Positions 17,981-26,538 of a stretch of DNA of 64,000 bases are shown here, one piece after another; positions within the stretch are counted from its first letter, which is position 1; every line of letters begins with the position of its first letter. Made by a program: the position numbers and the translations under genes. The stretch covers positions 3,017,001 through 3,081,000 of the forward strand of contig NZ_CP024923.1 in assembly GCF_002796605.1 (NCBI RefSeq). The letters run 5' to 3'. The stretch is from Sphingomonas psychrotolerans (GTDB lineage: Bacteria; Pseudomonadota; Alphaproteobacteria; Sphingomonadales; Sphingomonadaceae). The notes beneath the pieces were generated by a model. That model saw only the letters and a program-made list of their open reading frames with translations, ran no database searches and had not been told where the DNA came from.

Positions 17981-19558
17981 ATGCCTTCCGACCATATCAA
18001 CGACCGCCGTACCTTCGCGATCATCTCGCATCCCGACGCCGGCAAGACCACGCTCACCGAGAAATTGCTGCTGTTCGGCGGCGCGATCCACCTGGCTGGC
18101 GAGGTCAAGGCGCGCGGTCAGGCGCGGCGCGCGCGCTCGGACTGGATGAAGATCGAGCAGCAGCGCGGGATTTCGGTCACGTCGAGCGTGATGACCTTCG
18201 AGCGCAAGGGCATCACCTTCAACCTGCTCGACACCCCGGGGCACGAGGATTTCAGCGAGGACACGTATCGCACGCTGACCGCGGTCGACTCCGCCGTCAT
18301 GGTGATCGACGTCGCCAAGGGTATCGAGAGCCAGACGCGCAAATTGTTCGAGGTCTGCCGGCTGCGCAACGTGCCGATCATCACCTTCGTCAACAAGGTC
18401 GATCGCGAGGGCCGCGAAGTGTTCGACATTCTCGACGAGGTGGCGAATCTGCTTGCGCTCGACGTGACACCGATGACGTGGCCGGTGGGAATGGGCGGCA
18501 CCTTCGAGGGCATTTACGACCTCGCCAACAAGCGGCTGCTGCTTCCCGAGGGCGACAGCCGCGAGTTTCAGGGCAAGGTGATCCAGACGACCGGGCTCGA
18601 CGATCCGCAGCTCGATGCGATCGTCTCGGCCGATAATCTCGCCAAGCTGCGCGAGAATGTCGAGCTGGCCGGGGTCGGCTATCCCGAGTTCGACGGCGAG
18701 GCCTATCGAAACGGCGACCTGACGCCGGTGTATTTCGGGTCGGCGCTCAAGGAGTTCGGGGTCGATTCGCTGATCAACGCGATCGCCGATTTCGCGCCAC
18801 CGCCGCGCTCGCAGCCCGCCGAGCCCGCGCCGGTCGCGCCCGATCGCGATGAAGTCACCGGCTTCGTGTTCAAGGTCCAGGCGAATATGGACCCCAACCA
18901 CCGCGACCGTATCGCGTTCATGCGATTGTGCTCGGGGACCTTCAAGCGCGGCATGAAGCTGACGCCGACCGGGCACGGCAAGCCGATCGCGATCCACTCG
19001 CCGATCCTGTTCTTCGCGCGCGAGCGTGAGTTGGCGGACGAGGCCTATCCGGGCGACATCATCGGGATTCCCAACCACGGCACCTTGCGCGTGGGCGATA
19101 CTTTGTCCGAGCGTGCCGAGGTGCGTTTCACCGGGCTGCCCAATTTCGCGCCCGAAATCCTGCGTCGCGTCCAGCTCAAGGATCCGACCAAGACCAAGCA
19201 GCTGCGCAAGGCGCTCGACGATATGGCCGAGGAGGGGGTGACGCAGGTCTTCTATCCCGAGATCGGCTCGAACTGGATCATCGGCGTGGTCGGTCAGCTT
19301 CAGCTCGACGTGCTGCTCAGCCGGCTCGATGCCGAGTATAAGGTCGCAGCGGGGCTCGAGATGGCGCCGTTCGAGACGGCGCGCTGGATATCGGCGGAGG
19401 ATCCCAAGGACCTGCAGGAATTCATCGGGCTCAATCGCGGCGCGATGGCCAAGGACCGCGACGGCAATCCGGTGTTCATGGCCAAGTCGGCGTGGGAAGT
19501 GGGCTATATTGCCGACCGCTACTCCAAGGTGAAGTTCGCGGCGACGCGAGAGCGCTAG
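17981..19558 (+). CDS. prfC: Peptide chain release factor 3
   Basis: Release factor RF3, a 525-residue translational GTPase that removes RF1/RF2 from the ribosome after peptide release. G-domain motifs are clear: SHPDAGKTTLTEKLL (P-loop), the switch region with RGISVTSSVMTFE, DTPGHEDFSEDTYRTL, and FVNKVDREGRE (NKxD). Domain II and III follow, with RMCSGTF-like FMRLCSGTFKRGMKL and the C-terminal ATRER typical of RF3. The length is normal. It ends four bases inside the end of the convergent MFS gene. It is distinguished from EF-G by its length and by the RF3-specific RGQARRARSDWMKIEQ. Confidence 0.97.
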   Translation: MPSDHINDRRTFAIISHPDAGKTTLTEKLLLFGGAIHLAGEVKARGQARRARSDWMKIEQQRGISVTSSVMTFERKGITFNLLDTPGHEDFSEDTYRTLTAVDSAVMVIDVAKGIESQTRKLFEVCRLRNVPIITFVNKVDREGREVFDILDEVANLLALDVTPMTWPVGMGGTFEGIYDLANKRLLLPEGDSREFQGKVIQTTGLDDPQLDAIVSADNLAKLRENVELAGVGYPEFDGEAYRNGDLTPVYFGSALKEFGVDSLINAIADFAPPPRSQPAEPAPVAPDRDEVTGFVFKVQANMDPNHRDRIAFMRLCSGTFKRGMKLTPTGHGKPIAIHSPILFFARERELADEAYPGDIIGIPNHGTLRVGDTLSERAEVRFTGLPNFAPEILRRVQLKDPTKTKQLRKALDDMAEEGVTQVFYPEIGSNWIIGVVGQLQLDVLLSRLDAEYKVAAGLEMAPFETARWISAEDPKDLQEFIGLNRGAMAKDRDGNPVFMAKSAWEVGYIADRYSKVKFAATRER

Positions 19559-20799
19559 TCCACCCAATCGCGCTGCAGGAAGCGGCTCGCCAGCGCCATC
19601 AGCGCGCCGGCGACGACGTACAGGCATAGCCCCGCCGCGATCGCATAGCGCAGCGCCTCGTCGCCATAAGCCGGCGTCAGCGCCTTCGAGAGCGAGCCGA
19701 TCGCCCAGCTCCCCAGCCCCAGCCCGATCAGATTGTTGATCAGCAGGAAGCTCGCCGAGGCGGTGGCGCGCATGTGCGCCGGAACGAGGTGCTGGACCGC
19801 GGTGAGCACCGGGCCGAGCCAGACATAGACCAGGGCTTGCGGCAGCAGGAACAAGGCGAAGGCGATCGGCCAGCTGTTTGCCAGCACCCCCGCGATGAAC
19901 AGCGGCGCGCCCGCGACGTAGCAGATCGCCGGCGCCAGCGCGTACCAGCGGCGGTTGCGCGGCCCTAGCCGGTCGCCGAGCCAGCCGCCGAGCAGGATCC
20001 CCGCGACGCCGCCGGTGAGCAGCAAAGCGCCGAAAAACTGGCCGGTCTCGACGAGGCTGAGCGCGAAGCTGCGCTGCATCAGGCTCGGCAGCCAGAACGC
20101 CACGCCGTATCCGCACATCGATCCGGCAGCCGCGCCGAATGCCATCAGCCAGAATCCCGGCTTCGCGGCGAGGATCGCGAAGACCTTGCTCACCGGCACC
20201 TGATTCTCCACCGTGGCCGCGGGGCGCGGGCGATCCTTGACCACCAGCCGGAAGATCGGCGCGATCGCCACCCCGGCGAGCCCGACGACGATGAACCCGG
20301 TCCGCCACTCGACATTCTGCGCGATATAGCCGCCCAGCAGCACCCCGCCCGCGGCCCCCAGCGGAATGCCGAGCGAATAGATCGACAGCGCCCGCGCGCG
20401 CCGTTCGGGCGGGAAATAGTCCGAGATCAGCGCGTAGGACGGTGCGACCCCGCCGGCCTCGCCGACGCCCACTCCGAGGCGGAACAGAAACATCTGGGTG
20501 AAGTTCTGCGCGAACCCGCACAACGCCGTGAACCCGCTCCACACCCCGAGCGACACCGTGATCACCCATGTCCGGCTGGTCCGGTCGGCGAGCAATGCCA
20601 GCGGAATCGCCAAGGTCGAATAGAGCGCCGCGAAGGCAAGCCCGCCCAGCATCCCGAGCTGCGCGTCGTCGAGCCCGAGATCCTTCTTCACCGGCTGGGC
20701 AAGGATGCTCAGGATCTGCCGGTCGAGGAAATTGAAGGTGTAGACGAGCAGCAGCATCGCAAGGACGACGCCGCGAGTGCGCGGGGTGGGTTCGGCCAT
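19555..20799 (-). CDS. MFS transporter, spinster-like
   Basis: A 414-residue inner-membrane transporter of the major facilitator superfamily with about 12 hydrophobic helices. FLDRQILSILAQPVKKDLGLDDAQLG in helix 1-loop (seen as FLDRQILSILAQPVKKDLGL) and LADRTSRTWVI, the loop 2-3 motif, together with GVGEAGGVAPSYALISDYFP, are typical of the Spns-like MFS group often found beside TonB receptors in sphingomonads. The ATG at 20799 has GGAG upstream; the frame before it is not MFS. It follows the TonB receptor gene by 59 bases on the same strand, so the two likely form an outer-/inner-membrane uptake or efflux pair under the TetR regulator. Substrate unknown. Confidence 0.9.
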   Translation of the reverse strand: MAEPTPRTRGVVLAMLLLVYTFNFLDRQILSILAQPVKKDLGLDDAQLGMLGGLAFAALYSTLAIPLALLADRTSRTWVITVSLGVWSGFTALCGFAQNFTQMFLFRLGVGVGEAGGVAPSYALISDYFPPERRARALSIYSLGIPLGAAGGVLLGGYIAQNVEWRTGFIVVGLAGVAIAPIFRLVVKDRPRPAATVENQVPVSKVFAILAAKPGFWLMAFGAAAGSMCGYGVAFWLPSLMQRSFALSLVETGQFFGALLLTGGVAGILLGGWLGDRLGPRNRRWYALAPAICYVAGAPLFIAGVLANSWPIAFALFLLPQALVYVWLGPVLTAVQHLVPAHMRATASASFLLINNLIGLGLGSWAIGSLSKALTPAYGDEALRYAIAAGLCLYVVAGALMALASRFLQRDWVD

Positions 20800-20858
20800 G
20801 TGAGGCTCCCTGGCAGCAACGAAGCCGGGCGTCACGCGACGCCCGGCTCTCGATCAGA

Positions 20859-23108
20859 TCAGAAGCGGACTTCGACCGTCCCGGTCACGGTGCGCGGCGG
20901 GCCATAATAACCGATCACCGAATTGCCGGTGAGCGCGCCGGGGAAGTTGTAGCCTCCGACACGATAGCGCGCGTCGGTCAGATTGCGCCCGGCGACGCCG
21001 ATCCGGTAGCGGCCGCCCTCCGAAGTCCAGTTGAGCGAGGCTTCGACCAAAGCATAGCCGTCCTGATCGAGCGCGGGCGTCGCGATCTCGAACATCTGGA
21101 TATCGCTGCGCAGCGACACCGCAGGCGTAAACGCGATCGTGCCGCCAGCGAGATCCTCGGACCATGTCGCCGAAGCATTCGCGGTCCATTCCGGGGTGTT
21201 CTGGAACGCGCGCTGGGCCGCGACGTCCACCGGCGTGGTGCCGCCGCCGATATAGGTCAGGAACTCCTTGTAATCGGCATGGGTGTAACCGAGCACTACG
21301 CTGGCCGAGAAATGCCGCGACGGCACCATCCGCGTCTCGAGTTCGAAGCCGTAGATCTCGGCCTTGCCGGCATTGTCGACGAAGCTGGTGATCCCGCTCG
21401 GCAGAGCCGGCACCTGGATCGTGACCTGCTGGTCCTTATAGTTGGAGAAGAAGCCGGCGAGGTTCACGAACAGGCTGTTCTGAAGGAACGCGCCCTTCAT
21501 CCCGAGCTCCCACGAATCGATCGTCTCCGGCTCGTAGCCGTTGACCGTGGTCGGGGTGAGGATCGCGTCGCCGCGCATGTCGAACCCGCCCGATTTGAAG
21601 CCTTGGCCGTAGCTCGCGTAGAAATTGAGGTCCTGACGCGGCGCGTAGCTGATGCTCACCCGCGGCGTCAGCTTCTCGAAGCTGCGGTCGTTGGTGTAAT
21701 CGGTGCGCAGCAGCCCGGGCACCGCCGCGGCATTGCCGAACACCGGGCTGCGGATGCCAGTATAGTTACGGCGGAACACCGTACCCGTCTTCTCGTCGCG
21801 GGTGTAACGCAGCCCGCCCGAAACCTTGAACTTGTCGGTCAAATCGAAGCTCAGATCGCCGAACGCGGCATAGCTCTTGGTGTCCACCGTGCCCGAAGTG
21901 AGCGTAGTGGTGTTGAGCAGCCCGACCACGGTGTCGAACGCGCCGCTCGCGCGGCCGTTGAGATAATAGAGGCCGACCACGCCTTGCAGCCGCTCGCCCT
22001 CGAACAGCAATTGCAGCTCCTGGGTGAACTGGCGATCGTCATAGGAGGCCGGGACGTCGAGCGTCGGGAGTATGGTGTTGTCGAAATCGATCAGCGTATC
22101 GGTGCTGCCGTCGCGCCACGCAGTGATCGCCTTGAAGGTCAGCGTGTCCGACACCCCGATCTCGCCGGTGACCGAGACGCCCCGGTTCTCGACGCGGTTG
22201 TCGTCGCCGATGCCGGCGCGGGTGTCGTAGACGCTGTCGGTGGGCAAATAGCGCGGGTCGGCGCCGTTGGGCAGCAGGCGAGTGCCGTGGCGCGGCCTCG
22301 ACTTGTCGAGCGTGCGATCGCCGGCGACGCGGAAGAAGATGTTGTCGGTCGGTGCGAATTCGGCCGAGAGCCGTGCCGCGATCACGTCCTTGTTGTAATG
22401 CTCGACGCCGGTGGTGAGGTTCTCGCCGAAGCCGTCGCGAGTGTAGCGCGCCACTGCGCCGCCGATCGACAGGCTGTCGGTCAGCGGGATCGTCACCTGC
22501 CCGATCAGATCGACCTGATTGTACGAGCCGTACGACGCGCGCGCCGTGCCGCGGAACTGGTTGCCGAGCTTGCGGGTGACGTATTTGACCGCGCCGCCAA
22601 TCGTGTTGCGGCCATAGAGTGTGCCTTGCGGTCCGCGCAGGACCTCGACGCGCTCGACGTCGAAGATGTCGAGCACGGCGCCCTGCGGTCGCGCGACATA
22701 GACGTCGTCGAGATACAGCGCGACGCCGGGCTCGAAGCCCCACAGCGGGTCCTGCTGGCCGACGCCGCGGCTGAACGCGATCAGCGTGGAATTCGAGCCG
22801 CGCGCGATCTGCAGCGTGAGATTGGGGGTCTTGTCCTGCAGCGCGGTGATGTCGGCGGCACCGCTGCGCACCAGCGCATCGCCCGAGATCACAGACATCG
22901 AGATCGGAACATCGATCAGGCTCTCCTCGCGGCGGCGTGCCGTGACGACGATCTCGTCGTTGGGCCCCGCCTGATCGGCGTCGGCAGTCTGCGCGGCCGG
23001 GGCGGCGTCGGCAGCTCGCTCTTGCGCGAAGGCGGGCGCAGCGGCGAGCGCGGCGAAGGCGGCGCCGGCGTGGAGAATCGTTCGAGCAGACGGCATCAGG
23101 CGTGACAT
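20859..23108 (-). CDS. TonB-dependent outer membrane receptor
   Basis: A 749-residue TonB-dependent receptor: an outer-membrane beta-barrel with an N-terminal plug that takes up large nutrients using energy from TonB. The signal peptide (MSRLMPSARTILHAGAAFAALAAAPAFAQ) precedes a TonB-box-like DEIVVTARRREESL. The plug has VISGDALVRSGAADITAL and VEVLRGPQGTLYGRNTIGGAV; the last residues VTGTVEVRF end in Phe as barrel proteins do. It belongs to the broad group of sphingomonad receptors whose substrates include aromatic compounds, carbohydrates and plant metabolites, so specificity is open. The start follows GGGAGGAAAACC. Its promoter carries a palindrome next to a divergent tetR gene. Confidence 0.95.
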   Translation of the reverse strand: MSRLMPSARTILHAGAAFAALAAAPAFAQERAADAAPAAQTADADQAGPNDEIVVTARRREESLIDVPISMSVISGDALVRSGAADITALQDKTPNLTLQIARGSNSTLIAFSRGVGQQDPLWGFEPGVALYLDDVYVARPQGAVLDIFDVERVEVLRGPQGTLYGRNTIGGAVKYVTRKLGNQFRGTARASYGSYNQVDLIGQVTIPLTDSLSIGGAVARYTRDGFGENLTTGVEHYNKDVIAARLSAEFAPTDNIFFRVAGDRTLDKSRPRHGTRLLPNGADPRYLPTDSVYDTRAGIGDDNRVENRGVSVTGEIGVSDTLTFKAITAWRDGSTDTLIDFDNTILPTLDVPASYDDRQFTQELQLLFEGERLQGVVGLYYLNGRASGAFDTVVGLLNTTTLTSGTVDTKSYAAFGDLSFDLTDKFKVSGGLRYTRDEKTGTVFRRNYTGIRSPVFGNAAAVPGLLRTDYTNDRSFEKLTPRVSISYAPRQDLNFYASYGQGFKSGGFDMRGDAILTPTTVNGYEPETIDSWELGMKGAFLQNSLFVNLAGFFSNYKDQQVTIQVPALPSGITSFVDNAGKAEIYGFELETRMVPSRHFSASVVLGYTHADYKEFLTYIGGGTTPVDVAAQRAFQNTPEWTANASATWSEDLAGGTIAFTPAVSLRSDIQMFEIATPALDQDGYALVEASLNWTSEGGRYRIGVAGRNLTDARYRVGGYNFPGALTGNSVIGYYGPPRTVTGTVEVRF

Positions 23109-23165
23109 GGTTTTCCTCCCCAGAATTCGACCCGGTCTTGTGCGGGTTGTAAGCTGTCGAGAGAG

Positions 23166-23194
23166 CCTATACTGAAACCTGAACCGGGTTTCAA
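23166..23194 (-). promoter_or_regulatory. TonB-receptor promoter with TetR-type operator
   Basis: On the minus strand TTGAAA (23194-23189) and TATAGG (23171-23166) are spaced by exactly 17 bases, a good vegetative promoter about 60 bases before the receptor ATG. Over its -35 and spacer lies an inverted repeat, TGAAACC (23173-23179) and GGTTTCA (23187-23193), 21 bp overall. The plus strand also offers TATACT (23168-23173) for the tetR gene. A repressor bound here would block the receptor promoter and probably its own. Regulator binding is inferred. Confidence 0.65.
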
Positions 23195-23217
23195 CTTGGA
23201 AGAATGGGGGCGGAGGC

Positions 23218-23832
23218 ATGGACAGCGAGGCAGCGAGCCTGGGCAAGGAACCGCGCACCGCGCGCGGCCGCAAGACGCTGCGCGCGATCCTCGATGCAGC
23301 GGCGGTGGAGTTCGGCGAAAAGGGGTTTCACGAGGGCTCGATCAGCGGAATCACCCGCCGCGCGGGCGTCGCGCTCGGCAGCTTCTATACCTATTTCGAC
23401 TCGAAGGACGCGGTGTTCCGCGCGCTTGTCCGCGACATGTCAGAACAGGTCCGCGAACATGTCGCGCCCGCGCTCAAGGACGCCCCCGGCCAGATTGCGG
23501 CGGAGCAGGCGGCCTTGCTAGCCTTCATCCGGTTCGCCCGCACCCACAAGGAAATCTACCGGATCATCGACGAGGCCGAATTCGTCGATCCCGAGAGCTT
23601 CCGCATGCATTATGCGACCACCGCCGACCGTATCGCCAAACGTCTGCGCGCCGCAGCCGAACGCGGCGAGGTGCGCGACGAGGTGAGCGAGGTCCACGCC
23701 TGGGCGATCATGGGAATGAACGTTTTCCTCGGGCTGCGCTACAGCGTCTGGGAAGAGGACGTCGCGCCCGAGGCGATCGCCGAAACGGTGGCGGCGATGC
23801 TGGCGCGGGGGATCGCGACCAACACCGGGTAG
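23218..23832 (+). CDS. TetR/AcrR family transcriptional regulator
   Basis: A 204-residue one-component regulator. The N-terminal helix-turn-helix is clear: TLRAILDAAAVEFGEKGFHE, then SISGITRRAGVALGSFYTYFDSKDAVFRALV (residues about 20-70), with the usual GSFYTYFDSK block. The C-terminal part is a helical ligand-binding and dimerisation domain. The ATG at 23218 follows GGCGGAGG. The gene diverges from the TonB receptor, and a palindrome lies 25 bases before its start, so it probably represses the receptor-MFS pair and itself, released by a small molecule that the pair transports. The ligand is unknown. A weak hairpin follows (accggg/cccggt, 23824-23848). Confidence 0.93.
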   Translation: MDSEAASLGKEPRTARGRKTLRAILDAAAVEFGEKGFHEGSISGITRRAGVALGSFYTYFDSKDAVFRALVRDMSEQVREHVAPALKDAPGQIAAEQAALLAFIRFARTHKEIYRIIDEAEFVDPESFRMHYATTADRIAKRLRAAAERGEVRDEVSEVHAWAIMGMNVFLGLRYSVWEEDVAPEAIAETVAAMLARGIATNTG

Positions 23833-23932
23833 CGGCTCAGCGCCCGGTGGTGGCGTTTGGCACGGCTATATCCCGGGCGGGTTCTTCATCTTGCCGGCTG
23901 CCTCGCAGCGGGAGTTCAACGCTATGGCTTCT

Positions 23933-24652
23933 TCAGCTTGTGGAGCGTGACGTCTTGGACGCGCTTTTCGTCGGAACAGACCTGGCCCTCAGCACCAGCT
24001 TCTCTTGCGCTTTTTTCCCGACGATCTCATCGCCGGCACGCTTCCATCGACTGCTTTCGATGAGCTGCGACCGGCTTACCCGAAGTTTGGCGCAGCCGGG
24101 CAAGGATCGCAGCGTCTCGCGAATGCTTTCAGCGACGGTTTTGGGCAGCCAGGGATTCAGATAAATGCAATTGATCATGCTGTGGGGGAACTCGATCGAG
24201 AGCGCGCTCTTCTGATCTTCCCCCGTTTCGGCAATGACTCGATATTCCTCTTCGGCGGTGAAGCCTTCTCGCTTTACGAAGGGCATGCGATCAACATCGA
24301 TGGCCTTTGGGCGTTCAATTTGCTCGAGCCGGAGATATTGGACCTCGCCGAACCGCACCCCCTCCAGCTTGGCCAGCGCCTCTTCGAACGCGCCCCGCTT
24401 GATCTCGACGCAGGCCCCGTCAGAGGTTCCGGTGAAGACGCGCCAATGATGATAGGTTTCAGAGCAACGCGCAGCGCACAGCCCATATAAGCCGCCGAGC
24501 TTCTTCTCCTGCTTGTATAGCGCCATGTAATAGCGATCGTTTCGATCGTCCCAGTTCTGGGGATCGAGAAGCGGCAGTTCCTTGCGCCGAAGAATGTCGA
24601 TGACGGCAGATATCGATGTATAGCGGCGCACGAAATTCGTGAGTTGAGTCAC
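23933..24652 (-). CDS. DUF2971 domain-containing protein
   Basis: A protein of about 239 residues belonging to DUF2971, cytoplasmic proteins of unknown function often found in accessory DNA. Family features are LDPQNWDDRNDRYYM, YGLCAARCSETYHHWRVFTG and VRFGEVQYL. I prefer a GTG start at 24652 (VTQLTNFVRRYTS) because GGAGGGG lies just upstream; ATGs at 24676/24673 have no such site. The reading frame and its surroundings have visibly lower GC and more mixed third positions than neighbours, which suggests acquisition by transfer. It stands alone, with no partner gene that would identify a defence or toxin system. Confidence 0.75.
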   Translation of the reverse strand: MTQLTNFVRRYTSISAVIDILRRKELPLLDPQNWDDRNDRYYMALYKQEKKLGGLYGLCAARCSETYHHWRVFTGTSDGACVEIKRGAFEEALAKLEGVRFGEVQYLRLEQIERPKAIDVDRMPFVKREGFTAEEEYRVIAETGEDQKSALSIEFPHSMINCIYLNPWLPKTVAESIRETLRSLPGCAKLRVSRSQLIESSRWKRAGDEIVGKKAQEKLVLRARSVPTKSASKTSRSTS

Positions 24653-24790
24653 ATTACCCCTCCGAGCTTTCATCATCGCTACCACAGCGAATCGCAGGGG
24701 CAAGTTTCGATCTCCCGCAGGTCCGCGCACCGCGTGCTTGGGAGATCATGGTTTTTGATGCTGGAGTCAGGACGGCGCTGCCTTACGCGC

Positions 24791-25321
24791 TTACTTCTTT
24801 TGCAGCTTGCCCTTGAGCGCGGCGGCGAGTGGACTCAGCGGCGCCGCCTCCTCTTCGCTGATCACACCGGCCTCCCTGAGCGCTTCCGCCGCGGCCGGGC
24901 TGCGCGGAAAGGGATCGAGCGCCAGCGCGAGCGTCTCCGCCGCTGCCTCGCCCAGATCGAGCGCGCTGCCTGCGTAGAAGACGGTATCCATCTCCTCCTC
25001 GGCAAGCTCGATGTCGTCGTGGGTTTCGTCCTCGCCCGGTTCGGGCAGGAAGCGGATCGCGAAGTCCTCCTCGATCGTCGCCGGCAGCGGATCGCCGGTG
25101 ACCCCGCAGGACTGTGTGACGGCCGAAGACAAATGACCGGTGGCAAGAAAGCCGGTCGCGGCACGGCGGAGCGTAAAGCGCGCGCGCAGCCGCTCGATCG
25201 CGACCAGATCGAAGCGGCGGGCAAGCGCGGCGCATTCTTCAGGCCTGGCCTCGATCTCGACATTGGTCTCCACGGTGCCGATCTGGTCGAGCCGGTGCGG
25301 GCGCGGAAATTCGGGGGTCAT
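24791..25321 (-). CDS. YceD/DUF177 family protein
   Basis: A 176-residue YceD-family protein. Members are usually encoded with rpmF and are linked to 23S rRNA maturation; here no rpmF follows in the window, since the next gene downstream is the DUF2971 protein. The family core QSCGVTGDPLPATIEEDFAIRFLP holds the conserved cysteine; the acidic stretch PGEDETHDDIELAEEEMDT and DLGEAAAETLALALDPFPRSP complete the pattern. The basic tail LKGKLQKK is usual. It overlaps the CBP3-type chaperone gene by four bases, an arrangement commonly seen in alphaproteobacteria. Confidence 0.88.
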   Translation of the reverse strand: MTPEFPRPHRLDQIGTVETNVEIEARPEECAALARRFDLVAIERLRARFTLRRAATGFLATGHLSSAVTQSCGVTGDPLPATIEEDFAIRFLPEPGEDETHDDIELAEEEMDTVFYAGSALDLGEAAAETLALALDPFPRSPAAAEALREAGVISEEEAAPLSPLAAALKGKLQKK

Positions 25322-25848
25322 TGCGGCAATTCCCCGGCGAGGATTGCGGCTGTCGGCATCGCCGCCAGCGTGTCGCGCAAACCAAGCAATCCCGCCTCGA
25401 CATGAGACAAGGCCGCATCGGCCGGCGCGTCGCCCCGATAGAGGTTGCGGACCAGCGCTCCGCGCAACCCGTCTCCACCAAGGCCAGCGCGATAGGCGCC
25501 GAGCCGGCCGCCGACCATGCCCATCATCCGCCCCATATGCTTGCCGACCACGACGTCACCGATACCGATCTCGCGCAATTGGCCGTCCATGTCCTCGATG
25601 AAGCATTCGGCGAGCGCTGTGCTCGGCGCAGTCGCCTCGGGCTCGTTCTCGAGCCGCAGCAGCACCAGCGACAGCACTGCCGCAATCATGTCGAATCGGC
25701 CGTCGATCGTGTCGGGCACTGCGCCTTGCGCATACCAATGCGGCGCGCGGCCGGTGGCGACGATCGCGGCGTAGAGCTGCGGCGAAGTGCCGCGATCCGG
25801 AGCGCCGAACAGGCGCTTGAGCAATCCCATCCTGGTTCTTTCGTCCAT
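25318..25848 (-). CDS. Ubiquinol-cytochrome c chaperone (CBP3-like)
   Basis: A protein of up to 176 residues of the ubiquinol-cytochrome c chaperone family, which helps assemble cytochrome b into the bc1 complex at the inner membrane. The family block is clear: YAAIVATGRAPHWYAQGAVPDTIDGRFDMI (seen in pieces as VATGRAPHWYAQGAVPDT and GRFDMIAAVLSLVLLRLE), then FIEDMDGQLREIGIGDVVVGKHM and LYRGDAP. Start is the ATG at 25848 or, giving 170 residues (MGLLKRLFG), that at 25830; family starts resemble the shorter one. The long frame upstream is spurious. It shares a four-base overlap with the yceD-like gene and diverges from bamE across about 100 bases. Confidence 0.87.
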   Translation of the reverse strand: MDERTRMGLLKRLFGAPDRGTSPQLYAAIVATGRAPHWYAQGAVPDTIDGRFDMIAAVLSLVLLRLENEPEATAPSTALAECFIEDMDGQLREIGIGDVVVGKHMGRMMGMVGGRLGAYRAGLGGDGLRGALVRNLYRGDAPADAALSHVEAGLLGLRDTLAAMPTAAILAGELPQ

Positions 25849-25950
25849 GCTAAGCGGGCGCGACCTTGTTTGGCCGCATTTTGCCGCATATTGAGGCGAA
25901 TGGCGCGCGATGCAATGCGCGCCGGTGCTCGCGTTGGCCTGGAGATTTCG

Positions 25951-26430
25951 ATGCCCTTCCCCGTTCGCCTGGCCGGTTGCGCCGCGCTCCTCATTGCCAT
26001 GGGCAGCACCGCCTGCGCGCCGATGAAGACGCATCAAGGCTATGTGATCGACAAGGAGCTGGTCGATTCGGTCCAGCCCGGCATCGATAATCGCGAATCG
26101 GTGATGCAGACGCTCGGCCGGCCGACGCTGACCAGCCAGTTCAACCAGGGTGAATGGTATTACGTGTCCCGCGAGAGCCGGAATTTCGGCTATAGCGACC
26201 CCAAGGTGCGCGAACAGACCACGATCCGCGTGCGCTTCGACGCGGCCGGCAACGTCGCCGCGGTCGACCGGATGAACCAGGATCTGATCGCCTCGGTCGA
26301 TCCCTATGGCAAGACCACCCCGACCCTCGGCCGCAAGCGCAGCTTCTTCAGCGATCTGTTCGGCAATATCGGCACGGTGGGCGCGCCCGGCACCGGCGGC
26401 GGCGGCGCCCCGGGCGGTTCGGGCCAGTAA
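25951..26430 (+). CDS. bamE: Outer membrane assembly lipoprotein BamE
   Basis: A 159-residue lipoprotein of the SmpA/OmlA (BamE) family, part of the BAM complex that inserts beta-barrel proteins into the outer membrane. The signal ends in a lipobox-like GSTAC, with Cys the lipidated residue. The conserved core is VQPGIDNRESVMQTLGRPTLTSQF, then WYYVSRES and TTIRVRFDAAGNVAAVDRM, as in BamE. The C-terminal tail is glycine-rich and longer than in E. coli, a common alphaproteobacterial feature. GGAGA lies at a proper distance before the ATG. Divergent from the CBP3-type gene. Confidence 0.9.
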   Translation: MPFPVRLAGCAALLIAMGSTACAPMKTHQGYVIDKELVDSVQPGIDNRESVMQTLGRPTLTSQFNQGEWYYVSRESRNFGYSDPKVREQTTIRVRFDAAGNVAAVDRMNQDLIASVDPYGKTTPTLGRKRSFFSDLFGNIGTVGAPGTGGGGAPGGSGQ

Positions 26431-26449
26431 CGAAACTTGCTGGTTGCTG

Positions 26450-26470
26450 ACCGCGCCGTTCCCGCGCGGT
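26450..26470 (+). terminator. Hairpin after bamE
   Basis: A 7-bp GC stem, accgcgc (26450-26456) and gcgcggt (26464-26470), with a 7-base loop lies 20 bases after the bamE stop. No T-run follows, so it may be a weak terminator or a structure in the leader of the next gene. Confidence 0.4.
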
Positions 26471-26538
26471 TCAGCGAGACTCCTCCAGATTGCAGCGGTG
26501 CCGGAGAGAACCGGCCTGTAAGTTTTGGAGGAATCCAC

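Noticed and set aside
21279..23105. 608-residue plus-strand frame opposite the TonB receptor
   Set aside because: Pure antisense of a clear receptor gene; no signal, domain or start signal of its own.
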